Shown one piece after another: positions 16,701-22,616 of a DNA stretch of 29,275 nt. A program made the translations under genes and the position numbers. The notes below the pieces were generated by a model, which saw only the letters and a program-made list of their open reading frames with translations, was not told the origin of the DNA and did no database searches. The DNA lies in assembly GCA_035503515.1 (NCBI GenBank), contig DATJTJ010000097.1:1-29275 (forward strand), written 5' to 3'. Every line of letters starts with the position of its first letter. The stretch's first letter is position 1. The DNA is from DAIDKA01 sp035503515. Lineage in GTDB: Bacteria > Pseudomonadota > Gammaproteobacteria > Steroidobacterales > Steroidobacteraceae.

Positions 16701-17177
16701 GTCGTTCCGCGCGCGATGATGCGCCAGGCCAACTGCTACTACTCAAGCTCCGACGCCGCGTTCGTCGATCGCTATCAGGCGAGCGCAGAATACGACCGCG
16801 TAACCGAGGGCAGCATCGACCTCGAGGGCGGCTGGCGGGTCTACTCCAGCGGCGCCGGCATTGCCCTGAGCCTGATCGTGCGACGCTTCCTCGGAATCGG
16901 CCGGGAGCGGCAGACATTGACCCTGGACCCGGTGATGCCAGCCGCCCTCAACGGATTGCGGGTAAGAATGAAAATTGCCGGGCGTCCGGTCCAGATCGAA
17001 TACCGGATTGCGGATCCCGGTCATGGCGTGCGGCAGATACGCCTGAATGGCAGCCCACTGTCGTTCACGAGGGCTGTCAATCCGCATCGATCGGGGGCCG
17101 CGCTGGTTGCAGTGTCTTCGCTGGAGGGGCTGTTGAAAGCGGACGAGAACCTGCTGCAGCTGGATGTGGGCGCCTGA
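13782..17177 (+). CDS. GH94 phosphorylase, possibly 1,2-beta-oligoglucan phosphorylase
   Basis: The protein has 1131 residues and no signal peptide, so it is cytoplasmic. GH94 enzymes cleave beta-glucosidic bonds with phosphate to give alpha-glucose 1-phosphate. The catalytic domain carries GHGDWNDSLQP (residues 771-781, the family motif with the catalytic acid), DGDWPQWFMFFERE and GDSHGDIVFWPLLVLAQYL. It ends with a long (alpha/alpha)6 barrel and beta-sandwich (LTLDPVMPAALNGLRVRMKI). Cellobiose and chitobiose phosphorylases are around 800 residues; 1,2-beta-oligoglucan phosphorylases are around 1,100, which is why I favour that activity. ATG at 13782 has GAGG eight bases before it; upstream in-frame codons to 13554 overlap the LysR promoter and are not needed. 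It is divergent from the LysR run. A non-glucan beta-linked disaccharide remains possible. Confidence 0.85.
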   Translation: MPTSVDDPVTLELSSKSGLSASFNRNGSLRRFDCNAIALALFVGNEIEGGPANLYLRRIAEGIEWIPLLGPASPTRFSIDSGRQTLQGRGHWGDIGYVLELALAADTQAWFWHVELRNLGTSGQMLDLTYAQDLALASYGGVRLNEFYVSQYLDHTALSHPAHGFLVASRQNLAVDGRNPWSLIGSLRKAVAYATDALQFHGLEFRTGEAPAGLAADLPGHRLQHEHSLVVLRDTPITLDPGANARSGFFGRFVPDHPGATSDADLEQIERVINLPAAKSRPKYPAAAGETSADDPRTLFSSARTLAARELTLDELQALFAAPWRHQETSEAGELLSFFCGEYRHVVLQSKERGVLRPHGHLLRTGRHVTPDETSLTSTAWMNGVFHSMLTQGHVSINRLLSTVHSYLGLFRSHGQRVFVDLDGKWQLLGLPSAFEMSPRACCWTYRYDAGVVEVRSEARADAHELSLLLRVTEGPPLRFLISHHLALNGDDGSAPGPALWRQEGPDVILSPAPGAELAQRFPEGSFRIAALPGTTFEKIGADELLFLDGRSRGQPFLCLVTAPTHEAGVALRGQLLSASSPAPQLLEHSRDLEPRLELRVPQDSPLAAAVGAIAEMAPWYAQNAWVHYLAPRGLEQYSGGGWGTRDVCQGPVELLLALGLTEPIRDLLLRVLKQQNPDGDWPQWFMFFERERNIRPGDSHGDIVFWPLLVLAQYLIATGDADLLQEKVRFFDGRGSEQGENATVWEHIERATGLIRKRTIAGTALAAYGHGDWNDSLQPVEAQMRHQLCSTWTVTLQFQTLSTLAVALRGLGRAAEAAVLDEQAQRVLGDFQRLLLPDGVLAGYVRFTDDGRMQYLLHPRDSTTGIRYSALGMIHAILEDLLTPAQAREHLRLIQAHLCASDGVRLFDRPLAYHGGPQRLFQRAETATYFGREIGLMYTHAHLRYAQALAHVGAATEFFHALCQANPVGIASVVPRAMMRQANCYYSSSDAAFVDRYQASAEYDRVTEGSIDLEGGWRVYSSGAGIALSLIVRRFLGIGRERQTLTLDPVMPAALNGLRVRMKIAGRPVQIEYRIADPGHGVRQIRLNGSPLSFTRAVNPHRSGAALVAVSSLEGLLKADENLLQLDVGA

Positions 17178-17251
17178 ACGATGAGCTGGGTGTCCGGCCG
17201 CGGTGCGACTGCGATATGGTTGGAAAAGCAAACCGTTGGCCGCGCAAGGCA

Positions 17252-17281
17252 TTGTCCATGCGGCCAGTCTTACTGTATATT
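17252..17281 (+). promoter_or_regulatory. Promoter upstream of the marR-type gene
   Basis: TTGTCC (17252-17257) and TATATT (17276-17281) are 18 bp apart. The next 50 bp are AT-rich against the high-GC background and contain CTATT and AATAG arms, a place where MarR autoregulation could act. No other gene lies between 17178 and 17415. Confidence 0.5.
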
Positions 17282-17415
17282 CATTATCAGAAATACGTCT
17301 CATCCTATTGTTTTAAATAGTATTTTGTGTTTAATGGCGCACCTGAAACTGCAATGCCTGCGGTTCAGATCGGGCATACTTGCGTGCTTCTGCCGCCAAT
17401 TTCTGCAGCACACCC

Positions 17416-17901
17416 ATGACGAAACGTACTGCGAACAAACGCACACGCACCGGCGCCGAACGCGCCCTGCCCCTTCGTCCGCTCAATGTCGGGATGCTGC
17501 CGAACCTTCTCGGGTACAACGTGCGTCGGGCCCACATGGCCCTATGGCGCGACTTCAATCGCACGGTGGGGACTTCGCTGGTGCGTCCCGGGATCTTCAG
17601 CATGATGGTGCTCATCGACGAGAATCCCGGCATCGCACAGATCGAACTGGCGACGCAGCTTGCCATCGACAAGGCCACCATCGTCGGTCTGATCCGCCAG
17701 CTGCAGCGCCAGGGTTGGATCGACCGGCGCGACTCGAGCATCGATCGGCGGCGGCATGAATTGCATCTCACCGGCCCCGGCAGACAGCAGCTGGGAATCC
17801 TGCGACGCGCGATGCTCGAGCACGAGCAGCGATTCCTCAATGCATTCACGCGCAAGGAACTGGCCGAATTCTTCGACTACCTGCGTCGCGTGCAGATCTA
17901 G
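17416..17901 (+). CDS. MarR-family transcriptional regulator
   Basis: This 161-aa protein has the winged helix fold of MarR proteins: dimer helix LNVGMLPNLLGYNVRRAHMA, recognition region IAQIELATQLAIDKATIVGL, and the wing DRRDSSIDRRRHELHLT. MarR proteins are dimeric repressors that are released by phenolic or oxidative ligands. ATG at 17416 is preferred over the in-frame start at 17380 because the 12 extra residues show no family match. The gene converges on DUF427, and the two stop codons share the palindrome CTAG. Its target could be its own promoter or a nearby oxidoreductase gene; none is proven. Confidence 0.9.
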   Translation: MTKRTANKRTRTGAERALPLRPLNVGMLPNLLGYNVRRAHMALWRDFNRTVGTSLVRPGIFSMMVLIDENPGIAQIELATQLAIDKATIVGLIRQLQRQGWIDRRDSSIDRRRHELHLTGPGRQQLGILRRAMLEHEQRFLNAFTRKELAEFFDYLRRVQI

Positions 17902-18290
17902 TCCGACACTTCGATCGCGTCGACCCGATCGGGATAGAACGCAACATGGTCCTTGATTGCCGCCACGGCCGGATGAGGTGATTCGTAGCTCCAGATCGCA
18001 TTCTCGGAGCGCGACCCGCCCGTGGGGATGCTGAAGTAGGACGCCTCCCCCTTATAGGGGCAGTGACTGCTGTGGACCGAGCGTTTCAGCAGTGCCATGT
18101 CCACATCGCTGCGCGGGATATAGTGCACCTCGGGATAGGAAGCCTCGCGCAAAGTCAGGGTCCGACGCGAATCTGCGATCAGGTGGTTGGCGACGCGCAC
18201 CTGCACCCGTTTCGGGCTGCGCTCGATGACGATCGGGTGGTCGGGGCCGGGTATCTTTACCGACCCCCTGCTGGTGTTCGGAGTGTTCAC
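17898..18290 (-). CDS. DUF427 domain protein
   Basis: The 130-aa protein is a DUF427 member (small beta-barrel fold). Typical blocks are RVQVRVANHLIADSRR, SYPEVHYIPRSDVDMALL, and SSHCPYKGEASYFSI with AIWSYESPHPAVAAIKDHVAFYPDRVD. The function is unknown; members are widespread in soil bacteria. The GTG start at 18290 has GGAGG eight bases upstream. It follows the Tat-type NAD(P)-binding gene by 21 bp and is probably in the same transcript. Confidence 0.92.
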   Translation of the reverse strand: MNTPNTSRGSVKIPGPDHPIVIERSPKRVQVRVANHLIADSRRTLTLREASYPEVHYIPRSDVDMALLKRSVHSSHCPYKGEASYFSIPTGGSRSENAIWSYESPHPAVAAIKDHVAFYPDRVDAIEVSD

Positions 18291-18311
18291 GTCGCAACCC
18301 TCCCGGGCGAT

Positions 18312-19127
18312 CTAGCTGAATGCCTTCGACTTCAAAGCAAGCACGGGACCGCGAAATTCCCGGGGCCGCTCGATGATCTCACCGACACGGCTGCCGACCT
18401 CATTGCCATCGATCCGCATCGATGCCTGTCTGACCGGTGCGCTGCCATCATCGACCAGTCCGAACAGTTCCAGTACCCGCACGCTCGGCCGCCGTTCCTG
18501 CGGCCGCTTCGGATCCTGAGTCTCGACAGCCAGTACTTCGTACAACGACCGGATCGCGCTCTGGGTCGTCGTCAGCTGACCCATCCCGGCACCCGCATAG
18601 TCTGCCAGCCCGCCATTGATCCCGATATAGACTCCGGCGCTGTCCAGCACCGGAATCCAGGCCTTTGCCGCGACGACGTGCGTGAAGAAATTCGCATCGA
18701 AAGCGGTGCGCAATCGCTGCGTCGGGCTTTCCAGGATGCGCATGGGACCGTCGACCTGCGTTGAACTGAGCGAGGCAACGACCGCATGCGGCGTGCCGAA
18801 GGCCGCAGTGAAACGGTCGCGCAGGTCCGATGCCTGGGCATCCGAGCTCACATCACCCTCGAGGGTGTCGATCCGTCCCGTAGCCGCGTAGTCCGCTGCA
18901 ATGCTCTTGAGTTTGTCGGCGCTGCGGGAGACTGCAATGACCCGAGAACCCGCGGCCAGCAGCTGCCGGACCACAAGGTTTCCCACCCTTCCGGAGGCAC
19001 CCAGCACGCATATCGTCGCCGGCCAAGACTGCGACGGTTCGGCCGCCCGCGATCTGCGCATCATCGCCGCGGCAGCCGCTGCACCCATCGCCAGGAACTC
19101 GCGCCGCACCATCGCTTTTTCGGCCAT
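18312..19127 (-). CDS. Tat-type NAD(P)-binding (atypical SDR/NmrA-like) protein
   Basis: The 271-aa product begins with a twin-arginine signal (VRREFLAMGAAAAAAMMRR), so it is probably exported folded with its cofactor. A Rossmann fold follows with ICVLGASGRVGNLVVRQLLA as the dinucleotide loop, then VIAVSRSADKLK and the strand VVASLSS. The late part (ANFFTHVVAAKAWIPVLDSA, YIGINGGLADYAGAG) resembles short-chain dehydrogenases, but the usual YxxxK pair is not evident, so catalysis is uncertain. The ATG at 19127 is preceded by GGGGGAAGGA. Its substrate is unknown. It is transcribed with DUF427. Confidence 0.8.
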   Translation of the reverse strand: MAEKAMVRREFLAMGAAAAAAMMRRSRAAEPSQSWPATICVLGASGRVGNLVVRQLLAAGSRVIAVSRSADKLKSIAADYAATGRIDTLEGDVSSDAQASDLRDRFTAAFGTPHAVVASLSSTQVDGPMRILESPTQRLRTAFDANFFTHVVAAKAWIPVLDSAGVYIGINGGLADYAGAGMGQLTTTQSAIRSLYEVLAVETQDPKRPQERRPSVRVLELFGLVDDGSAPVRQASMRIDGNEVGSRVGEIIERPREFRGPVLALKSKAFS

Positions 19128-19299
19128 TCCTTCCCCCGCGCCGCAGTCTTTCCGCCCCAGTGTCCGGCGCGAGTATGCCAGCGTGCACCGCGCAGCTCAC
19201 GTCGACGTGGATGCAGGATTTGGCCTACCTGTGGGGACGGGACAATGCGAGCGGCGTTGATGGGATGATCGAGCAGCGGGAACACTAAGGAGTACTGCC

Positions 19300-19530
19300 G
19301 TGACCGATGAGAAACCCTGGTACCCGAACCTGGAAAAATCGAAGGAATTCCGGGAGCATACGAACCCGGCACTGGGTGATGACCCCCCACTGCGCCTACC
19401 CGATGCAACCGCCGATACTGCGCCCCTGCAGGGTTCCAAAGATCTTTCCGACCCAGATTCCCTCGAGGATGTGATCGCCGAAAGCTTTGAACCCAGCGAG
19501 GCGCCCGCAAAGGACCGGCCCAAACCCTAG
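19300..19530 (+). CDS. Small acidic hydrophilic protein (76 aa)
   Basis: A GTG start with AAGGAG eight bases upstream opens a 76-codon frame for a Pro- and Asp/Glu-rich protein (EKPWYPNLEKSKEFREHTNP, DLSDPDSLEDVIAESFEPSE). It has no membrane segment or cysteine and is probably partly disordered. I do not recognise the family. It is followed 31 bp later by another small gene on the same strand, so the two may form an operon. Confidence 0.6.
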   Translation: MTDEKPWYPNLEKSKEFREHTNPALGDDPPLRLPDATADTAPLQGSKDLSDPDSLEDVIAESFEPSEAPAKDRPKP

Positions 19531-19561
19531 CCCTGGCGGGATTCGCGCACGAGGACGAGCC

Positions 19562-19756
19562 ATGTCGGAGTTGCCGAAACAGGCGTTGGGCGGTGTCGCC
19601 GGGACGCTGAACGAGGCCCTTAACCAGTCCGCGCACGACCTCGAGAGCGCCGGGACCGTGACGGGACACAATCATCGCATGACCCTCGCCATCGTCGCGG
19701 GATCCTTCTTTCTGCTGGGATTTCTGTGGGCCAAGGCGCGGGCGCAGTCTTTCTGA
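19562..19756 (+). CDS. Small C-terminally anchored membrane protein (64 aa)
   Basis: ATG at 19562 has GAGG about ten bases before it. The product has an amphipathic N-terminal half (KQALGGVAGTLNEALNQSAH) and one C-terminal transmembrane helix (LAIVAGSFFLLGFLWAKAR) with basic residues after it. This layout resembles the DUF883/ElaB class of small stress-response proteins, though similarity cannot be proved by eye. It pairs with the acidic 76-aa gene upstream. Confidence 0.6.
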   Translation: MSELPKQALGGVAGTLNEALNQSAHDLESAGTVTGHNHRMTLAIVAGSFFLLGFLWAKARAQSF

Positions 19757-19784
19757 CTCGGGACGGCGATCCGTAGTCCTGGTC

Positions 19785-20492
19785 TTGGCCTGGTCCTTTC
19801 AATCCCGAGCCGCGCTGTACGCGCGGCTTGACGCCTCGCTGAATCACAGGACGCGCTTTTTCGCTGCGGCGTCCGTGACGAACCGCGTACTGGGGTATCT
19901 CGCGCCTGTCCGCCGGCCCCTGCGCATCTCCACCTCCACCTGCGACTGGCTCGCAACCCTTGGCGCGGTCCTGCAAAAGGCCAACCTGAAGATCGCGGCG
20001 GAAGTCGATTGCCTGGTGATGACGGGGCCGTCGCTGGACGGTGCGATCGTGAGCTGGGAGCAATCGATCGTCGAGACGCAATTGCTCGCCACGCGCGATG
20101 CGCAGCCCGAAGTGCATGGGCGACTGTTGTCAGAACTGCGGCTGCTGCTCAACCGCCGCCACTGGAGCGGCCTCTCGCACCTCAATTCCGAGGTGTACCG
20201 CTACTGCAGCGTCCTCATGGCCGTTCGGGATGAACTCTCGTGTCCGCTGGACTTCGGATCGCATCCGCATCGCGTGGCTATCGGCATGGCCCTGATTGCT
20301 GCACTGAGTCACCCCGGCTCCCGGACCTCGTTGGCCAGCAGCAGCAGCACATCCGCGTGGCAGGGACCCGGTAGCGGACACCAGCAGGCGAGATTCCTGC
20401 CGGCGAGATGGCGCCGGATTTCCTCGAGTGTAGGAGGAGTCGCGGCGCACGCGACTCGCGCCCCCCTGTCTCCCCTGACCCAGCGGGCGTAA
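19785..20492 (+). CDS. Hypothetical protein, unrecognised, overlaps the next gene
   Basis: This frame (235 codons, TTG start) has strong third-position GC and a protein-like composition up to about codon 175 (ending near RVAIGMALIAALSHPGSR). It contains helical stretches such as LLSELRLLLNRRHWSGLSHL and NSEVYRYCSVLMAVRDEL, and no known motif. The last 60 codons overlap the convergent DUF4326 gene by 184 bp and read like its shadow (SSSSTSAWQGPGSGHQQ), so the natural C-terminus may have been lost or the true end is earlier. No other frame in 19757-20308 looks coding. The start is weak: no clear Shine-Dalgarno. Confidence 0.45.
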   Translation: MAWSFQSRAALYARLDASLNHRTRFFAAASVTNRVLGYLAPVRRPLRISTSTCDWLATLGAVLQKANLKIAAEVDCLVMTGPSLDGAIVSWEQSIVETQLLATRDAQPEVHGRLLSELRLLLNRRHWSGLSHLNSEVYRYCSVLMAVRDELSCPLDFGSHPHRVAIGMALIAALSHPGSRTSLASSSSTSAWQGPGSGHQQARFLPARWRRISSSVGGVAAHATRAPLSPLTQRA

Positions 20493-20629
20493 TCGGCCAC
20501 GGCCTGCGCCGCCGGATAGCGGGGGCCGGCCCGCATGGGATTACCCCAGCGCGTGGAGCGGTCAACCTTCACTGTATTGGGTGGCATTCGCCATCCGGCC
20601 CTGCGTTGCAGCTGGACACGTTCAGGCAT
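20309..20629 (-). CDS. DUF4326 domain protein
   Basis: The 106-aa protein matches DUF4326 over its length: MPERVQLQRRAGWRMPPNTV, KVDRSTRWGNP near the start, and the conserved LAGRNLACWCPLPGPCHADVLLLLAN near the end, with Cys-Trp-Cys and Cys-His that look like a metal or catalytic site. Function is unknown; members occur in phages and bacteria. ATG at 20629 keeps the usual family start. It converges on the upstream unrecognised gene, with the 3' ends overlapping. Confidence 0.87.
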   Translation of the reverse strand: MPERVQLQRRAGWRMPPNTVKVDRSTRWGNPMRAGPRYPAAQAVADYARWVRGDRGARVACAATPPTLEEIRRHLAGRNLACWCPLPGPCHADVLLLLANEVREPG

Positions 20630-20645
20630 TGCCGCCGTCGACCAT

Positions 20646-21215
20646 TCAGTCCGCGAGATTCGGCGTACCCTGATGGGCCACCAGAAGATCGTGCATATCG
20701 TTGGCGTGTTCTTCCTCCACGGCCAGGATCGCCTCGAGCATCTTCTTGGTGGTCGGATCCGAATTGTGGAAATAACGGACCAGCTCCCGGTAGTGATCCA
20801 CCGCGATTCGCTCGGCGATCAGGTTTTCCTTGATCATTTCCACGAGGTTCTGGGCCGAGCCATATTCGGATGCCGAGCGGGTTTCCAGTCCCTTCGGATC
20901 GAAATTCGGCGTTCCTCCGAGCTGGTTGATCCGTTCGGCAACGCTCATCATGTGGGCCCGCTCTTCGTCCGCATGCTGCTGGAATTCCTTCTTGACACTT
21001 TCACTGGAAATCCCGGCCGCCGCCACGGCGTGCATCGAGTAACGCAGAACACACACGATCTCGGTCGCGAGCACACTCTGCAGGATCTCGATGGTCTTCT
21101 TGGCATCGCCCTCGTAGCTGTGGGTGATGTTCCCGGTTCCGATATTCTTCCGGGCGCGCTCGCGAAGCGTCTTGATGTCGCTCAGAAAGGGCTGCGGACT
21201 GGGTTGCGAATTCAT
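20646..21215 (-). CDS. Ferritin-like (bacterioferritin/Dps-type) protein
   Basis: The 189-aa product has the four-helix ferritin-like fold with two metal-binding pairs: Glu52 and Glu85-x2-His88 (HADEERAHM), then Glu135 and Glu167-x2-His170 (LAVEEEHANDMHDLL). Such proteins oxidise and store iron or remove peroxide in the cytoplasm. ATG at 21215 has GGAG six bases before it; upstream in-frame codons to 21470 lack ferritin features. It lies just upstream of DUF4326 (17 bp) and downstream of the MDR oxidoreductase gene on the same strand. Confidence 0.92.
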   Translation of the reverse strand: MNSQPSPQPFLSDIKTLRERARKNIGTGNITHSYEGDAKKTIEILQSVLATEIVCVLRYSMHAVAAAGISSESVKKEFQQHADEERAHMMSVAERINQLGGTPNFDPKGLETRSASEYGSAQNLVEMIKENLIAERIAVDHYRELVRYFHNSDPTTKKMLEAILAVEEEHANDMHDLLVAHQGTPNLAD

Positions 21216-21339
21216 GCTGGCTCCAGGCAATGGTTGAGTACCTAATGGCGCTGCTGACGTCATAGCCGACGGGTCCCGGCTCCGACATTCATCCAGATCC
21301 CATGCAGCTGCCAGAAGACGCCGACACGGTCCGGATCGT

Positions 21340-22242
21340 TCACAGGGCCAGGACCACCTTACCGCGCGGATGCTGATGCTCCGCATAGGTCTGTGCCGCG
21401 CCGGCGTCCTCAAGAGGAAAAACCTGGGCGACGTGCGCGCGCACCTTTCCGGACTCCAGCAGTGCGGCAATCTCCTCCAGCTGACTGGCGTTGGGGGCGG
21501 TCATGTACCCCTTCGCCCGGACGCCGAGCTCCCTGGCTTTCAGTTCGTCCGGCGGCCCGAGGGTGGACACCAGCATTCCGCCCTTTCGCAGTACCTGCCA
21601 GGAACGGTCGCGGACCTCACCGCCCACCAGGTCCAACACCAGGTCGACCGCTTCGACCTCGTCCTCGAAGCGCTGTCGCCGGTGATCGATGAGCCTGGCC
21701 GCCCCCAGGGAACGCACGAATTCCATGTCGACGGAGGAAGCCGTGCTGATGACCTCGGCACCGCGAAGCGCCGCGAACTGCACCGCGAAATGTCCCACTC
21801 CGCCGGCGCCTCCGTGAATCAGGACCCGTTGCCCGCTCTGCAGCTCCCCATGCTGGAACAGGCCTTGCCACGCCGTCATGGCTGCCAGCGGCACGGCAGC
21901 CGCCTCCTCCATGCTCAAGGCGCGGGGTTTGAGGATACACAGGGCTCGTGGCAGAACCACGAACTCCGCATAACCACCCTGCTGCCACTCCAGCAGCGCC
22001 ATGACCTCGCGGGTGCGCGCGCCCTCTTCCAGTACACCGCTGATGTCCCGTCCCAAGGTCAGCGGCAGGTCCCGGGTACCGATCCTGGAGAACTGGCCTG
22101 CCCGAATCTTGTAATCCACCGGATTGACACTGGCCGCCTTGATTCGTACCAGGACTTCGCCGGGCCCCAACTCGGGAATACCGACCTCATCGATCTGCAA
22201 TACCTCGGGGCCGCCGAAGGCATGGATACGGACGGCCTTCAT
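21340..22242 (-). CDS. Zinc-independent MDR quinone oxidoreductase-like protein
   Basis: The 300-aa protein is a medium-chain dehydrogenase of the quinone-oxidoreductase type. It has MKAVRIHAFGGPEVLQIDEV, the substrate loop AASVNPVDYKIRAG, and the NADP loop LIHGGAGGVGHFAVQFA (AxxGxxG). No structural zinc cysteines are present. It reduces enones or quinones with NADPH. ATG at 22242 is preceded by GGGGG eight bases upstream; ATG at 22260 overlaps the TGA of the upstream Tat-leader ORF (ATGA) and is an alternative. Confidence 0.92.
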   Translation of the reverse strand: MKAVRIHAFGGPEVLQIDEVGIPELGPGEVLVRIKAASVNPVDYKIRAGQFSRIGTRDLPLTLGRDISGVLEEGARTREVMALLEWQQGGYAEFVVLPRALCILKPRALSMEEAAAVPLAAMTAWQGLFQHGELQSGQRVLIHGGAGGVGHFAVQFAALRGAEVISTASSVDMEFVRSLGAARLIDHRRQRFEDEVEAVDLVLDLVGGEVRDRSWQVLRKGGMLVSTLGPPDELKARELGVRAKGYMTAPNASQLEEIAALLESGKVRAHVAQVFPLEDAGAAQTYAEHQHPRGKVVLAL

Positions 22243-22256
22243 GTAGCCCCCGAAGA

Positions 22257-22376
22257 TCATTCAACGACCTGCGCCGCCATTGCAGCGCTGCCGCCCAGGG
22301 CCGAGAGGGCGATGCCGCTGCGAAGCAGCTCGCGCCGGCTTGACAGGCCCGATCGTGCTGGCGGCTTCGATTGCAC
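22257..22376 (-). CDS. Orphan Tat-signal ORF (39 aa)
   Basis: A GTG start with GGAG upstream opens a short frame that encodes SSRRELLRSGIALSALGGSA then AMAAQVVE and a TGA. This is a complete twin-arginine signal peptide with a hydrophobic core and AMA cleavage site, but nothing follows it. The TGA overlaps the in-frame ATG of the MDR gene (ATGA). It may be a remnant of a Tat-exported protein, a sequencing frameshift that would make the MDR protein exported, or a true short leader. Confidence 0.45.
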   Translation of the reverse strand: MQSKPPARSGLSSRRELLRSGIALSALGGSAAMAAQVVE

Positions 22377-22616
22377 TGCTCACTCCATCCGATGGTGCTG
22401 CCCCGAGATCTGTGCACAGTAGTGCACGACCCGGCGGCCCACATTGGCGCACCGCCCTATTGGGCTGTGAGTCCAGGCCGACCTGGCGCACAGTAGCGGG
22501 AGCGCCTCGAATCGGGCGCGGAAGGAACTTCTCACAGTCGCGCCAGCAGTAGCCTGACAGCGGCTGCCGATCCGCTTCCGGGACAATCCTGCATTCAGGT
22601 GAAAGCGGCGCGGCGA
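22377..22616. other. Intergenic region before the uvrA-like gene
   Basis: No protein or RNA gene was found. It contains a 10-bp perfect palindrome CTGTGCACAG (22410-22419) followed by another GTGCAC (22423-22428). It must carry the promoters of the two divergent genes, but no convincing boxes are visible. Confidence 0.4.

Noticed and set aside
22410..22428. CTGTGCACAG palindrome with a following GTGCAC
   Set aside because: Possible operator but without a repeat elsewhere or a clear promoter, so kept only as a note in the intergenic entry.
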